Shown here: one piece after another, positions 39,102 through 46,063 of the stretch
Numbering within the stretch: the stretch's first letter is position 1
How the letters are laid out: the number at the start of each line of letters is the position of its first letter
DNA from: Lysobacter_C sp966210725
Lineage (GTDB): Bacteria > Pseudomonadota > Gammaproteobacteria > Xanthomonadales > Xanthomonadaceae
NCBI GenBank assembly: GCA_966210725.1
Contig: CBIHLN010000001.1
Location: forward strand, 1 to 64,000
DNA: 64,000 bases
Direction of reading: 5' to 3'
Notes under the pieces: generated by a model
Seen by the model: only the letters and a program-made list of their open reading frames with translations
Database searches by the model: none
What the model was told of the DNA's origin: nothing
Position numbers and translations under genes: made by a program

Positions 39102-40106
39102 TCAGAACCAGATGCGGACACCCGCGACCACCTTCGTGTCATCGACGGACTCACCGTCGGCGCGATGGTAGTCGGCGGTGCGACCGAATGACCGTTCGCG
39201 TACGAGACCGATATAGGGCGCGAACTCCCGCTTGATTTCGTAGCGCAGCCGCAGGCCCGCTTCGCCCTTGGACAGGCCCGGCCCGATGCCGCGCGCCGGG
39301 TCATCCTTGCCGTGAAACTCCAGTTCGACCATCGGCTGCAGGATCAGCCGGTTGGTAAAGAGCACGTCGTACTCGACTTCGATGGTGGCCGCAGTGTGGC
39401 CGGACTCGCCGACGTAGCCTGTGGCCGAGACTTCGAACATGTACGGCGCCAGTCCCTGCACACCCAATGCCGCCCAGGTCCGTGAAGGCCCTGGCTTGAA
39501 GTCGTGCCGCACGCCGGCCACCACGTCCCACCAGGGGGTCACGCTGCGGCCGTACAGGATTTCCACATCGGCCGAATCGACTTCACCACCGGCACGCTCG
39601 CCCTCGCTGCGCAGCCACAGCCGGTTGATGTCGCCACCGAACCATGCCTGCGCCTCCCATGCCTGCCCGCTGCCGTGATCGCCATCGGTGGCTTCCAGGC
39701 GGTTGAACAGTACATAGGTAGTGAACTCTGAAGGGTGCTCCATGTGATGCGTGAGTTTCGGGAAGGCAGCGGCGCGGTCGGTGTCGGTAACGGTCGGGAT
39801 CGGTTCAATCGGCTGCGACGGGGTAGGGGAGGGTCCGTGCTCCATGCCCGAGTGGTTCATCCCGGAGTGATCCATCTGCGAGTGATCCATCTGCGAGTGA
39901 TCCATCTGCGAGTGATCCATCTGCGAGTGGTCGGCACCCGAGTGGCTGTCGTGCCCCTGGTCGCTCGACTCGCTCGCCGGCCGCTTGGACGGCGCTTCCT
40001 CCTTCATGCCGTGCTGTGAATGATCCTGCGCCAGCACAGCGGGGACTGCAGACACCGCGAGCGACAGCGCCAAGGCTCGATGTCTCCACGTGCGCGACGT
40101 GCTCAT
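39102..40106 (-). CDS. copB: Copper resistance outer-membrane protein CopB
   Basis: A 334-residue CopB (PF05275). After the signal peptide (ending SAVPAVLAQ) comes a His/Met-rich copper-binding stretch of repeated MDHSQ units (about residues 55-90), then a beta-rich domain typical of an outer-membrane barrel, ending VVAGVRIWF. Its ATG overlaps the copA stop (ATGA), so CopA and CopB are translationally coupled. Confidence 0.94.
   Translation of the reverse strand: MSTSRTWRHRALALSLAVSAVPAVLAQDHSQHGMKEEAPSKRPASESSDQGHDSHSGADHSQMDHSQMDHSQMDHSQMDHSGMNHSGMEHGPSPTPSQPIEPIPTVTDTDRAAAFPKLTHHMEHPSEFTTYVLFNRLEATDGDHGSGQAWEAQAWFGGDINRLWLRSEGERAGGEVDSADVEILYGRSVTPWWDVVAGVRHDFKPGPSRTWAALGVQGLAPYMFEVSATGYVGESGHTAATIEVEYDVLFTNRLILQPMVELEFHGKDDPARGIGPGLSKGEAGLRLRYEIKREFAPYIGLVRERSFGRTADYHRADGESVDDTKVVAGVRIWF
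39865..39924. repeat. Tandem repeat, 15 bp x 4, in copB
   Basis: Four perfect copies of GAGTGATCCATCTGC encode the MDHSQ repeats. Perfect identity suggests recent expansion and likely copy-number variation between strains. Confidence 0.9.
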
Positions 40107-41863
40107 TCCTCGATCCTCACTTCCCGCATCATCCCGGCTTCCATGTGGTACAGCAGGTGGCAGTGGTAGGCCCAGCGGCCCAGTGCGTCGGCGCGCACGC
40201 GGTAGCTGCGCTTGGTGCCGGGCGGCATGTCGACGGTGTGCTTGCGCACCATGAACTCGCCGGTTTCGTCCTCCACGTCGCTCCAGACGCCATGCAAGTG
40301 GATGGGGTGGGTCATCATGGTGTCGTTGACCAGCACGATGCGCATACGCTCGCCGTAGTTGAGCCGAAGCGGTTCGGCATCCATGAATTTCCGGCCATTG
40401 AACGACCAGGCGAACTTCTCCATGTGGCCGGTCAGGTGCAGTTCGACCTCGCGCCCGGGCTCACGTCCATCGGGGTCACGGAACAGGCTGCGCAGGTCGC
40501 CATAGGTCAACACCTTGCGGCCGTTGTCGCGCAGGCCGATGCCCGGGTCGTCGAGCTTCGGCGCCGGTGTCATCGTCTGCATGTCGACCAGCGGGTTGCC
40601 GTCCTCGCTTGCAGGATGTGCCTGCATCGCGGCGCCACCCGGCATGTCGTGTCCACCGTGGCCCATGGATGCGCCGCAGCCGCCCTCCATGCCCTTCATG
40701 GCCGACGTGTCGTGCCGGCCGTGCCCCATGTCGGCCATGGTCAGCAGCGGTCGTGGATCGCGGGGCGGGATGGAGGCTTCAAGGCCGTGCCGAACCGCCA
40801 GCGTGCCGCGCGCGTAACCGGTGCGGCCCATGTCCTGGGCGAAGATCGTGAAGGCATCCTGGCCGCTGGGCTCGACGAGTACGTCGAAGGTTTCTGCGAC
40901 CGCGATGCGGAACTCGTCCACCGACACCGGATGGATCGGCTGGCCGTCGGCGGCGACCACCGTCATCTTCAGGCCCGGAATACGCACGTCGAAGTACGTC
41001 ATCGCCGAGCCGTTGATGAATCGCAGCAGGACCTTCTCGCCGCTGCGGAACAGGCCCGTCCAGTTTCCGCCGGGCGCTGCGCCGTTCATCAGGTACGTGT
41101 ACGTGTGCGCGTTGACGTCGGAAATGTCCGTGGGCGTCATGCGCATTTCGCCCCACATCTTCCGGTCTTCGATCGTCTCGGCCAGGCCTATGCGCCGCAC
41201 GTCGCGGATGAAGTCGCCCACCGTCGGCTTGTAGTAGTTGTCGTACTCGGAGAACTTCTTGAGCCGGCGGAAGAGGGCGCCGGGGTCCAGGTCCGTCCAG
41301 TCCGACAGCAACACGACGTGCTCGCGGTCGAAGGCATAGGGCAGGGGCTCGAGCGGGTCGATCACGATCGCGCCGTACAGCCCGGCCTGCTCCTGGAACA
41401 ACGAGTGGCTGTGGTACCAGTAGGTGCCCGACTGCTTGAGCTGGAAGCGGTACTGGTAGGCCTCGCCGGGTTGGATGCCGTCGAAACTCATGCCCGGCAC
41501 GCCGTCCATGTTGGCCGGCAGCAGGATGCCGTGCCAGTGGATGGACGTCATCGCATCCGTCAGGCGGTTGGCGACGCGCAGTGTCACCGTGTCGCCCTCG
41601 CGCCAGCGCAGGGTCGGCGCGGGCAGCGAACCGTTGACCGTCATCGCCGGGCGCGTGCGGCCGGTGAAATTGACGGGCGAGGTGCCGATCGACAGGTCGA
41701 AATCAGTGCCGGTGAGGACGGGTACGCCGCCCGCGGCGTGGCCGGCGGCGGCCCAGGCCGGTCCGCGCCAGAGGCCGAGCCCGGCCGCGACGCCGCCCGC
41801 AGCTAGGCCGGTCACGAACCGGCGTCGCCCGATGTCGAGCGGATGCGGAGGGTGGGATTTCAT
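40103..41863 (-). CDS. copA: Copper resistance multicopper oxidase CopA
   Basis: Periplasmic multicopper oxidase of 586 residues. A Tat signal (RRRFVTGLAAGGVAAGLGL) starts near residue 13. Copper ligands appear as HWHGILLP and WYHSHSLFQEQ in the first cupredoxin domain and as HPIHLHGVW and YHCHLLYHMEAGM in the last. A Met/His-rich insert (MGHGRHDTSAMKGMEGG) lies near residue 375, as in PcoA/CopA. It follows copL and precedes copB. Confidence 0.95.
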   Translation of the reverse strand: MKSHPPHPLDIGRRRFVTGLAAGGVAAGLGLWRGPAWAAAGHAAGGVPVLTGTDFDLSIGTSPVNFTGRTRPAMTVNGSLPAPTLRWREGDTVTLRVANRLTDAMTSIHWHGILLPANMDGVPGMSFDGIQPGEAYQYRFQLKQSGTYWYHSHSLFQEQAGLYGAIVIDPLEPLPYAFDREHVVLLSDWTDLDPGALFRRLKKFSEYDNYYKPTVGDFIRDVRRIGLAETIEDRKMWGEMRMTPTDISDVNAHTYTYLMNGAAPGGNWTGLFRSGEKVLLRFINGSAMTYFDVRIPGLKMTVVAADGQPIHPVSVDEFRIAVAETFDVLVEPSGQDAFTIFAQDMGRTGYARGTLAVRHGLEASIPPRDPRPLLTMADMGHGRHDTSAMKGMEGGCGASMGHGGHDMPGGAAMQAHPASEDGNPLVDMQTMTPAPKLDDPGIGLRDNGRKVLTYGDLRSLFRDPDGREPGREVELHLTGHMEKFAWSFNGRKFMDAEPLRLNYGERMRIVLVNDTMMTHPIHLHGVWSDVEDETGEFMVRKHTVDMPPGTKRSYRVRADALGRWAYHCHLLYHMEAGMMREVRIEE

Positions 41864-42000
41864 GCGGTTACCTCAATACGGGCGCAGACCAACGTGGACG
41901 CCCGGGGAGTTGGCACCGGGACGCGCGCATCAGAAGTCTGCTGGGTTGGACCGCCTGCGGCCTCTACCGGACGCCGGGCGCGTGCTGTGTCGCCGAGGAG

Positions 42001-42522
42001 TCAGGCGATGGGTGGCCGGTTCAACCGTGCACGCGGCGAGCCGATGCGCCACGCGGCGGCCTTGCCGTCGAGGGCGTCATCGAACTGAGCAGGCATCACG
42101 GCGGCTCCGGCGACTGCGCCCGGCGTCAGGAGCGGCGCGCAATCGCACTCGCAGCCCATGGCGTAGCTGCAGCAGTCCGATCCACTTGAAGGGATGCTCA
42201 TCGCAGCAACGGGCCGGTCCTGATCGCTGACCATCGCGGCACGTTGGTGGGATGAGACCAGCCCGGTCGCCACGTTCGGTGGCATCGCGACCTCGTGGCA
42301 CGCAGCTTTTGGGGCCGCATGCTGCACAGCCTCAGCCAACTGCACAGCCTCAGCCAACTGCACAGCCTCAGCCAACGCGGCGGTTTTCGCCGCGTCCTCT
42401 TGCGTGACCACGTCGTGCCCGCCATGCATTGCCGCCATCGCACGCGCCGAAAATCCGGGGCCGGTGAGAACCAGCGCAAGGATCAGCAGGGTGCGACCAG
42501 CGAAAGCGAGCAAGGGGTGCAT
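42001..42522 (-). CDS. copL: CopL-family copper-responsive regulator peptide
   Basis: A 173-residue exported protein placed first in copL-copA-copB, as in Xanthomonas, where CopL is needed for copper-induced expression of copAB. It has a signal peptide (LLILALVLTGPGFSARAMA), HGGHD, and Cys-rich groups (SDCCSYAMGCECDCAPL) able to bind copper. Residues about 49-66 contain three AEAVQL units. The ATG is preceded by a weak ribosome site. Family membership is supported mainly by gene order and Cys/His layout. Confidence 0.8.
   Translation of the reverse strand: MHPLLAFAGRTLLILALVLTGPGFSARAMAAMHGGHDVVTQEDAAKTAALAEAVQLAEAVQLAEAVQHAAPKAACHEVAMPPNVATGLVSSHQRAAMVSDQDRPVAAMSIPSSGSDCCSYAMGCECDCAPLLTPGAVAGAAVMPAQFDDALDGKAAAWRIGSPRARLNRPPIA
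42322..42375. repeat. Tandem repeat, 18 bp x 3, in copL
   Basis: Three perfect copies of CTGCACAGCCTCAGCCAA keep the reading frame and encode the AEAVQL units of CopL. Confidence 0.9.
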
Positions 42523-42582
42523 GGGAGGACCATGGGCAGGGTCGCTAGGGTGGCGTCAGTCCGCCCGGCGTTCAACCCCTCC

Positions 42583-42610
42583 AATTTACATAATATGCAT
42601 TATGCGAAGT
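42583..42610 (-). other. dif: XerCD dif site, chromosome dimer resolution
   Basis: Read on the - strand the site is ACTTCGCATAA, spacer TGCATA, TTATGTAAATT. As recalled, E. coli dif has arms GGTGCGCATAA and TTATGTTAAAT around TGTATA; 22 of 28 positions agree and the inner CGCATAA/TTATGT arms are kept. On the + strand TATGCATTATGCGAA differs at one base from the 15-bp dif core used by Xanthomonas filamentous phages. FtsK KOPS octamers (GGGNAGGG) seen by eye point at this site: + strand at 4305, 9025, 22006, 26118, 31832, 36584, 37551, 39821 and 39826; - strand at 43313, 43610, 44520 and 45934. Confidence 0.9.
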
Positions 42611-42630
42611 ATTAGATGCTCTCGCTGGTA

Positions 42631-42740
42631 CTAATGATCCTCTTCCCCAGATGCCACCTGACCAGCTGCATACGTGGTTTCCCGTGCAATCAGCGAGAGG
42701 TTCCGCAGGTAGATGAAGAGCCCTGTGGGCGCCGCAGTCT
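42631..42740 (-). pseudogene. Truncated duplicate of the LABN-domain gene
   Basis: On the - strand this frame reads TGLFIYLRNLSLIARETT and ends TAG at 42633-42631. The intact gene 300 bp away ends AGLFIYLRNLFLIAIEE. A 17-bp identity (cgcaggtagatgaagag) is shared. The first two thirds of the gene are missing, so it is a remnant, not a functional copy. Confidence 0.75.
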
Positions 42741-42760
42741 TCGTCGCCCCGAGTCTGCAC

Positions 42761-42801
42761 TTTCGGTGTACATCCCACGCACTGACGCGTGTACACCGAA
42801 A
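42761..42801. repeat. 12-bp perfect inverted repeat
   Basis: TTTCGGTGTACA at 42761-42772 and TGTACACCGAAA at 42790-42801, 17 bp apart. It lies between the gene remnant and the intact LABN gene. It may be a regulator site, a recombination remnant or the stem of a transcript. Confidence 0.8.
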
Positions 42802-42942
42802 TTCCTACCGCAAAGATGCATGTGCACTTTTCCGATTTCCGTAGGCTTGCGTGTGCACTCATACCGCCGTTGCCCACTTAACCGATCTGACGAGAGCTTA
42901 GGTACTCGCCCACCGCGGTGTTGACCGCGCCAAATTCTGCCT

Positions 42943-43230
42943 TCAAAGAGGGCCAGCTCGCCGACCAGAACGCTCTTCGATCGCGATGAGGAACAAGTTG
43001 CGCAGGTAGATGAAGAGGCCGGCCGCCTGGCCGACGATGAATACCGGATCCTGCCGGTGAATGGCATAGGCCAGCAGCACTGTGCTGCCACCCAAGCTGA
43101 AATACCAGAAGGCCTTGGGAATCACGGATCGGCGCGCCCGCTCAGACGCCAGCCATTGGAGGATGAATCGCGCGGAGAACAGTGCCTGCCCGGCGAAGCC
43201 AACAATTATCCAAGCCCATGTGTCGTTCAT
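42943..43230 (-). CDS. LABN-domain (lipid-A-disaccharide synthase N-terminal-like) membrane protein
   Basis: A 95-residue protein with three predicted membrane helices and the motif FSARFILQWLASERARRSVIPKAFWYFSLGG (quoted in part: SARFILQW and RSVIP.FWYFS are the key groups), typical of PF07578. Such small proteins flank glycolipid flippase or lipid-modification genes in other bacteria; none is nearby here. Start MNDTWAWIIVGF at 43230 is the first ATG before the first helix. A truncated copy lies next to dif. Confidence 0.82.
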   Translation of the reverse strand: MNDTWAWIIVGFAGQALFSARFILQWLASERARRSVIPKAFWYFSLGGSTVLLAYAIHRQDPVFIVGQAAGLFIYLRNLFLIAIEERSGRRAGPL

Positions 43231-43314
43231 CGCGTCGCTCCACCTTGCTGGTTGCGTCGCCGAGCCAAGACCGTCGACATGCACCTTGGCCAAGCGGCGA
43301 TCCAATCTACGGCC

Positions 43315-43743
43315 CTACCCGCCGGCAAGGGTCTCATCCATGAACTCGACCCGGGCGGCCCTGACCACCCGATCGGGGTCGCTGTCCATCAGCGATGCCG
43401 GCGTCCTTCCGTCCAAGAGCACGTGGGGGGCGTACAGCCACTCGATCTCTAGCCAGCCTGCAGTGTCCCCCGGGTTGGCGACGCCAGATACTTCGTTGCG
43501 CAAGAGCGTCAGCAGGTGTCGCACCTGCGGCTTCAGCTGCCCTCCGGCGAACTGCCAAGGCGGGAACCTGTAGGCCTGCTCCGGCTGGATCCACACACCG
43601 AGTAACTGGCCCTCCCCGCGGTAGCGGTTGGCCAGATGGCCGGCGTTGAGCGCCGTGGACCCTAGCGCCACTGCCACGGCTTCTTCACCCAGCCAATCGC
43701 GGGACAGCTCTGCCCGACGTGCGGCGGAGGCATCCGAGTCAAT
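43315..43743 (-). CDS. Xre/MbcA/ParS-like (DUF2384-type) protein, start unclear
   Basis: The coding part (from about residue 10) reads SRDWLGEEAVAVALGSTALN, then LLGVWIQPEQAYRFPPWQFAG, then WLEIEWLYAPHVLLDGRTPASL and DPDRVVRAA. This layout (AWQF-like core, then LDGRTP) is that of MbcA/ParS/Xre antitoxin-like proteins. No ATG, GTG or TTG lies where the protein should begin: the frame crosses the upstream stop as ATTGA, so an ATT start at 43743, a CTG at 43749, or a frameshift from the upstream gene must be invoked. Confidence 0.6.
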   Translation of the reverse strand: MDSDASAARRAELSRDWLGEEAVAVALGSTALNAGHLANRYRGEGQLLGVWIQPEQAYRFPPWQFAGGQLKPQVRHLLTLLRNEVSGVANPGDTAGWLEIEWLYAPHVLLDGRTPASLMDSDPDRVVRAARVEFMDETLAGG

Positions 43744-44275
43744 CGGCAGGGGCGTGGTCTTGGCAATAGGGGCGCCACTCCTGCGGGGTGATGTTGGTCG
43801 CGGCCCCGTACAGCGGCAACCGATAGTTGTTGAAGAGGTTCCGGAGTGCCGGCAGGTTCCGCCCCATGAAAAGCCAGCCGTGGTGCTCGTCCCACTGCAT
43901 CTCAGTCCTGAAGGGGTACGTCGCTTTGTCGTCTTCGTTGAACAGATCGAAACCGTCCAGCACGAAGACGCGTTCGTACGTCGGCGGCTTTCCATCACGC
44001 ACCCAACGGCGTTCGCAGATGCGCTCGGTCACCGCATTGAGACGCTCCGCCGGCGCGGGTCTAAGGTCGACCAGCTCGGTCACGACGCCGGTGGCGCGCG
44101 CTCGCTGCTCGACCGCACCGTACAGGGCCAGGGCCCGCTCATCGTCCGGGCATGCCACGTAGCGTGAAATACACACGCGTGCAAAGGCGGGGTGCACGAA
44201 GAGATTCGCTACCGCGTCCACGAGATGCTGATCGGGGACGACCTTCAACGTTGCGCTTGAGCGGGGTCCAGCCAT
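43739..44275 (-). CDS. Protein of unknown function, overlaps DUF2384-type gene
   Basis: A 178-residue soluble protein. Two regions stand out: DDERALALYGAVEQRARATG and YERVFVLDGFDLFNEDDKATY, the latter with a hydrophobic strand and acidic end like a Walker B strand, followed by HHGWLFMGRNLPALRNLFNN. No Walker A is seen, so an ATPase role is not supported. Start MAGPRSSATLK at 44275 lies 4 bp after the upstream stop. The end overlaps the next frame by a few bases; the two may be one interrupted gene. Confidence 0.6.
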   Translation of the reverse strand: MAGPRSSATLKVVPDQHLVDAVANLFVHPAFARVCISRYVACPDDERALALYGAVEQRARATGVVTELVDLRPAPAERLNAVTERICERRWVRDGKPPTYERVFVLDGFDLFNEDDKATYPFRTEMQWDEHHGWLFMGRNLPALRNLFNNYRLPLYGAATNITPQEWRPYCQDHAPAD

Positions 44276-44279
44276 CCAG

Positions 44280-44828
44280 TCACGCGTCCCGGCGTTCATC
44301 CAAGTACTCGACCACCGCACCCTGCCCGCCGTCGCGCACCATTGCCTCAGCGGTACGGCCGTCGAACTCGGGCACGGCGCAGTCCAAGTACCACGAGGCC
44401 GCGCGGCGCTCGTCGCCGCCGTGTACGTCGATCGCTTGGTCGAGGACTTCGACTACGGCCGCCAGATACGCCTGCAGCTCCGGTCCGGGCGGCCACGCAT
44501 CCAGTTCGCGTACGGTGACCCCTGCCCGCTGCGCCAGCGGCTCGGGCCGCAGCCGCAGGAACACCCCGACGAGCGCCGGTGAATACCACGCTTCTCCGGC
44601 GGCGCGCAGGCGGGCCGCCAGCGGCAGACCGTCCGGCCGCGGGCGTTCTTGCAACTCGTCCCCCACGCGCAAGCGGCCATTGAGACGGGTGGTGCCTTGG
44701 CTGGCCCACGCGATGGCCACGCGCATCGCCTCTTCGTCCCGTGCCTCCATGCGCGCCCGGTATGTGTCCCGAGTTCCCTCGAGTCGGGTGCGCGCGTCCG
44801 GCGCGGGCGTGTCGTGGTGGGTCGTCAT
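44280..44828 (-). CDS. Protein of unknown function with ParS-like tail
   Basis: A 182-residue acidic, helical protein. FLRLRPEPLAQRAGVTVREL looks like a helix-turn-helix, and the end WYLDCAVPEFDGRTAEAMV with GAVVEYLDERRDA resembles the DGRT end of DUF2384 proteins such as the one two genes downstream. It lies between the kfrA-like gene and the 178-residue unknown on the same strand. The function is not known. Confidence 0.62.
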   Translation of the reverse strand: MTTHHDTPAPDARTRLEGTRDTYRARMEARDEEAMRVAIAWASQGTTRLNGRLRVGDELQERPRPDGLPLAARLRAAGEAWYSPALVGVFLRLRPEPLAQRAGVTVRELDAWPPGPELQAYLAAVVEVLDQAIDVHGGDERRAASWYLDCAVPEFDGRTAEAMVRDGGQGAVVEYLDERRDA

Positions 44829-44936
44829 GGTGTGCGGCGTGGCCGCCCCGCTGCTGACGGAGGCCCCAGCTTACGCCGGCGGTGCCGCCCGCGCATCAGC
44901 CCTCGCACTCGCTCCGATGGCGGCCTTCCGTGAGGG

Positions 44937-45911
44937 TCACGGCGTCCTCTTGGGGCTGCGCGCGGCGCGCACTGCATCGGGCTTACCGCGAGCCGGCGCC
45001 TTGGCGGCACGCGGTGCGGTTGGCCGCTTGCCGCGGGCCTTCGGGCTCTCGGCGAGGGACGCGCGCAGCACGGCGGGGAGATCCCCCAGCGTCTCGACCT
45101 GCTGCGCCAGCGCCTCGGCGCGGGCGCGCTGCGTGGCCGCCTCGCGCTCGGCGGCCGCAAGGTCCGTGCGCGCCGTCTCCAGGGCCTGACGCAGGCCGTC
45201 CTCCGTCTGGCGGGCTTGAGTCTGCGCCCGCGCCGACTCGGACCGGAGCTCGCGCACTTGTTGCCTTGCCGCGTCAATCTCGGCATGGGCGCGGTCCTCG
45301 AGCTGGCGCAGGTGCGCGGTGTGTGCGGTCTGGGTCGCGGCCGCGTCCTGCCGGACGGCGTCGAGCTGCGTGCGCAGCGCGGCGATGTCGGCCTGCGCGG
45401 TCGCCAGCGCCTGCTGGGTGCGCTCGGCAAGGGCGTGGGCGTCGTTGAGTTGGCCGGCCTGCAGGTCCGCCAGGCGCTGCAGGTCGGCCACGCGGGTCTG
45501 CGCCTGGTCGCGCTCGGTGCGGGCGGCCTCGGCCTCGGCTTGGGACGCATCCGCGGCGGCCGTGGCCGCGTCGCAGTCCGCCGCCGCCTCACGCACCGCA
45601 GCAATCGCCGCCGCCCGGTCCTGCGCCAGCGCCGCGTCGGCGTGCGCGCGGCCCGCCTCCAGCGCCGCGCTCCACAGCTGCGCGGCCAGCGCCTGCACCG
45701 CCTCGGGCGCGTCGGGCAGCGCCAGTTGTTGGGCCTGCGCCTCCAGCCGCCCACCCAAGGCCTGCCACCAGCCGTCCAGCAGGCGCGTGACCGTGTTGGG
45801 CGAGCCGGTGCCCAGGTGCGCGCGCACGCGCTCGACCGTAGGCCGCTCGCCGGCCGCCAGCAGCGCGTCGGCCGCCGCGTTGACCTGGTCCTGGGTGATG
45901 CCACGTGCCAT
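44937..45911 (-). CDS. KfrA-like DNA-binding coiled-coil protein
   Basis: A 324-residue protein. Residues 1-50 (MARGITQDQVNAAADALLAAGERPTVERVRAHLGTGSPNTVTRLLDGWW; quoted in part as GITQDQVNAAADALL and GTGSPNTVTRLLDG) fit the KfrA N-terminal domain (PF11740). About residues 60-270 are a long Ala/Gln/Glu-rich coiled coil, and the tail is Lys/Arg/Ala/Pro-rich and may bind DNA. KfrA is a plasmid-encoded repressor and partition accessory; here it is chromosomal, 150 bp downstream of the RTX gene. Confidence 0.82.
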   Translation of the reverse strand: MARGITQDQVNAAADALLAAGERPTVERVRAHLGTGSPNTVTRLLDGWWQALGGRLEAQAQQLALPDAPEAVQALAAQLWSAALEAGRAHADAALAQDRAAAIAAVREAAADCDAATAAADASQAEAEAARTERDQAQTRVADLQRLADLQAGQLNDAHALAERTQQALATAQADIAALRTQLDAVRQDAAATQTAHTAHLRQLEDRAHAEIDAARQQVRELRSESARAQTQARQTEDGLRQALETARTDLAAAEREAATQRARAEALAQQVETLGDLPAVLRASLAESPKARGKRPTAPRAAKAPARGKPDAVRAARSPKRTP

Positions 45912-45952
45912 TGAAGTGCCTCCGATTGCGGTGCCCTGCCCCGTTGCCGTGC

Positions 45953-45974
45953 TACCCGCGATAAGCCCCGCTTA
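45953..45974. repeat. Palindrome with CTTATCGCGGGTA motif (left copy)
   Basis: TAAGC-CCC-GCTTA (45962-45974) adjoins TACCCGCGATAAG (45953-45965). On the - strand this reads CTTATCGCGGGTA, a 13-mer also found at 59712-59724. It is in the kfrA-RTX gap and could be a KfrA operator. Confidence 0.6.
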
Positions 45975-46063
45975 CCGCCGGTGCGGCCGGCCCCCGTGGG
46001 CCGGTCGCTGCCTTCTATACCCAGTCCCCGGGCCGGTACGCGGCCGACCCGGGGCACCGGCCG

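Larger units (their letters stand above)
42523..42942. other. Intergenic region with dif, gene remnant and inverted repeat
   Basis: This 420-bp gap between copL and the LABN gene holds the dif site (42583-42610), a truncated copy of the LABN gene (42631 to about 42740) and a 12-bp inverted repeat (42761-42801). It is richer in AT than the rest of the left half. I see no intact gene in it. Confidence 0.7.

Noticed and set aside
43739..44275. An ATPase call for the 178-residue protein
   Set aside because: VFVLDGFDLF looks like a Walker B strand, but no Walker A or other ATPase motif is present.
43315..44828. A RES-Xre toxin-antitoxin pair
   Set aside because: The DUF2384-type protein fits the antitoxin side, but neither neighbour shows RES-domain motifs.
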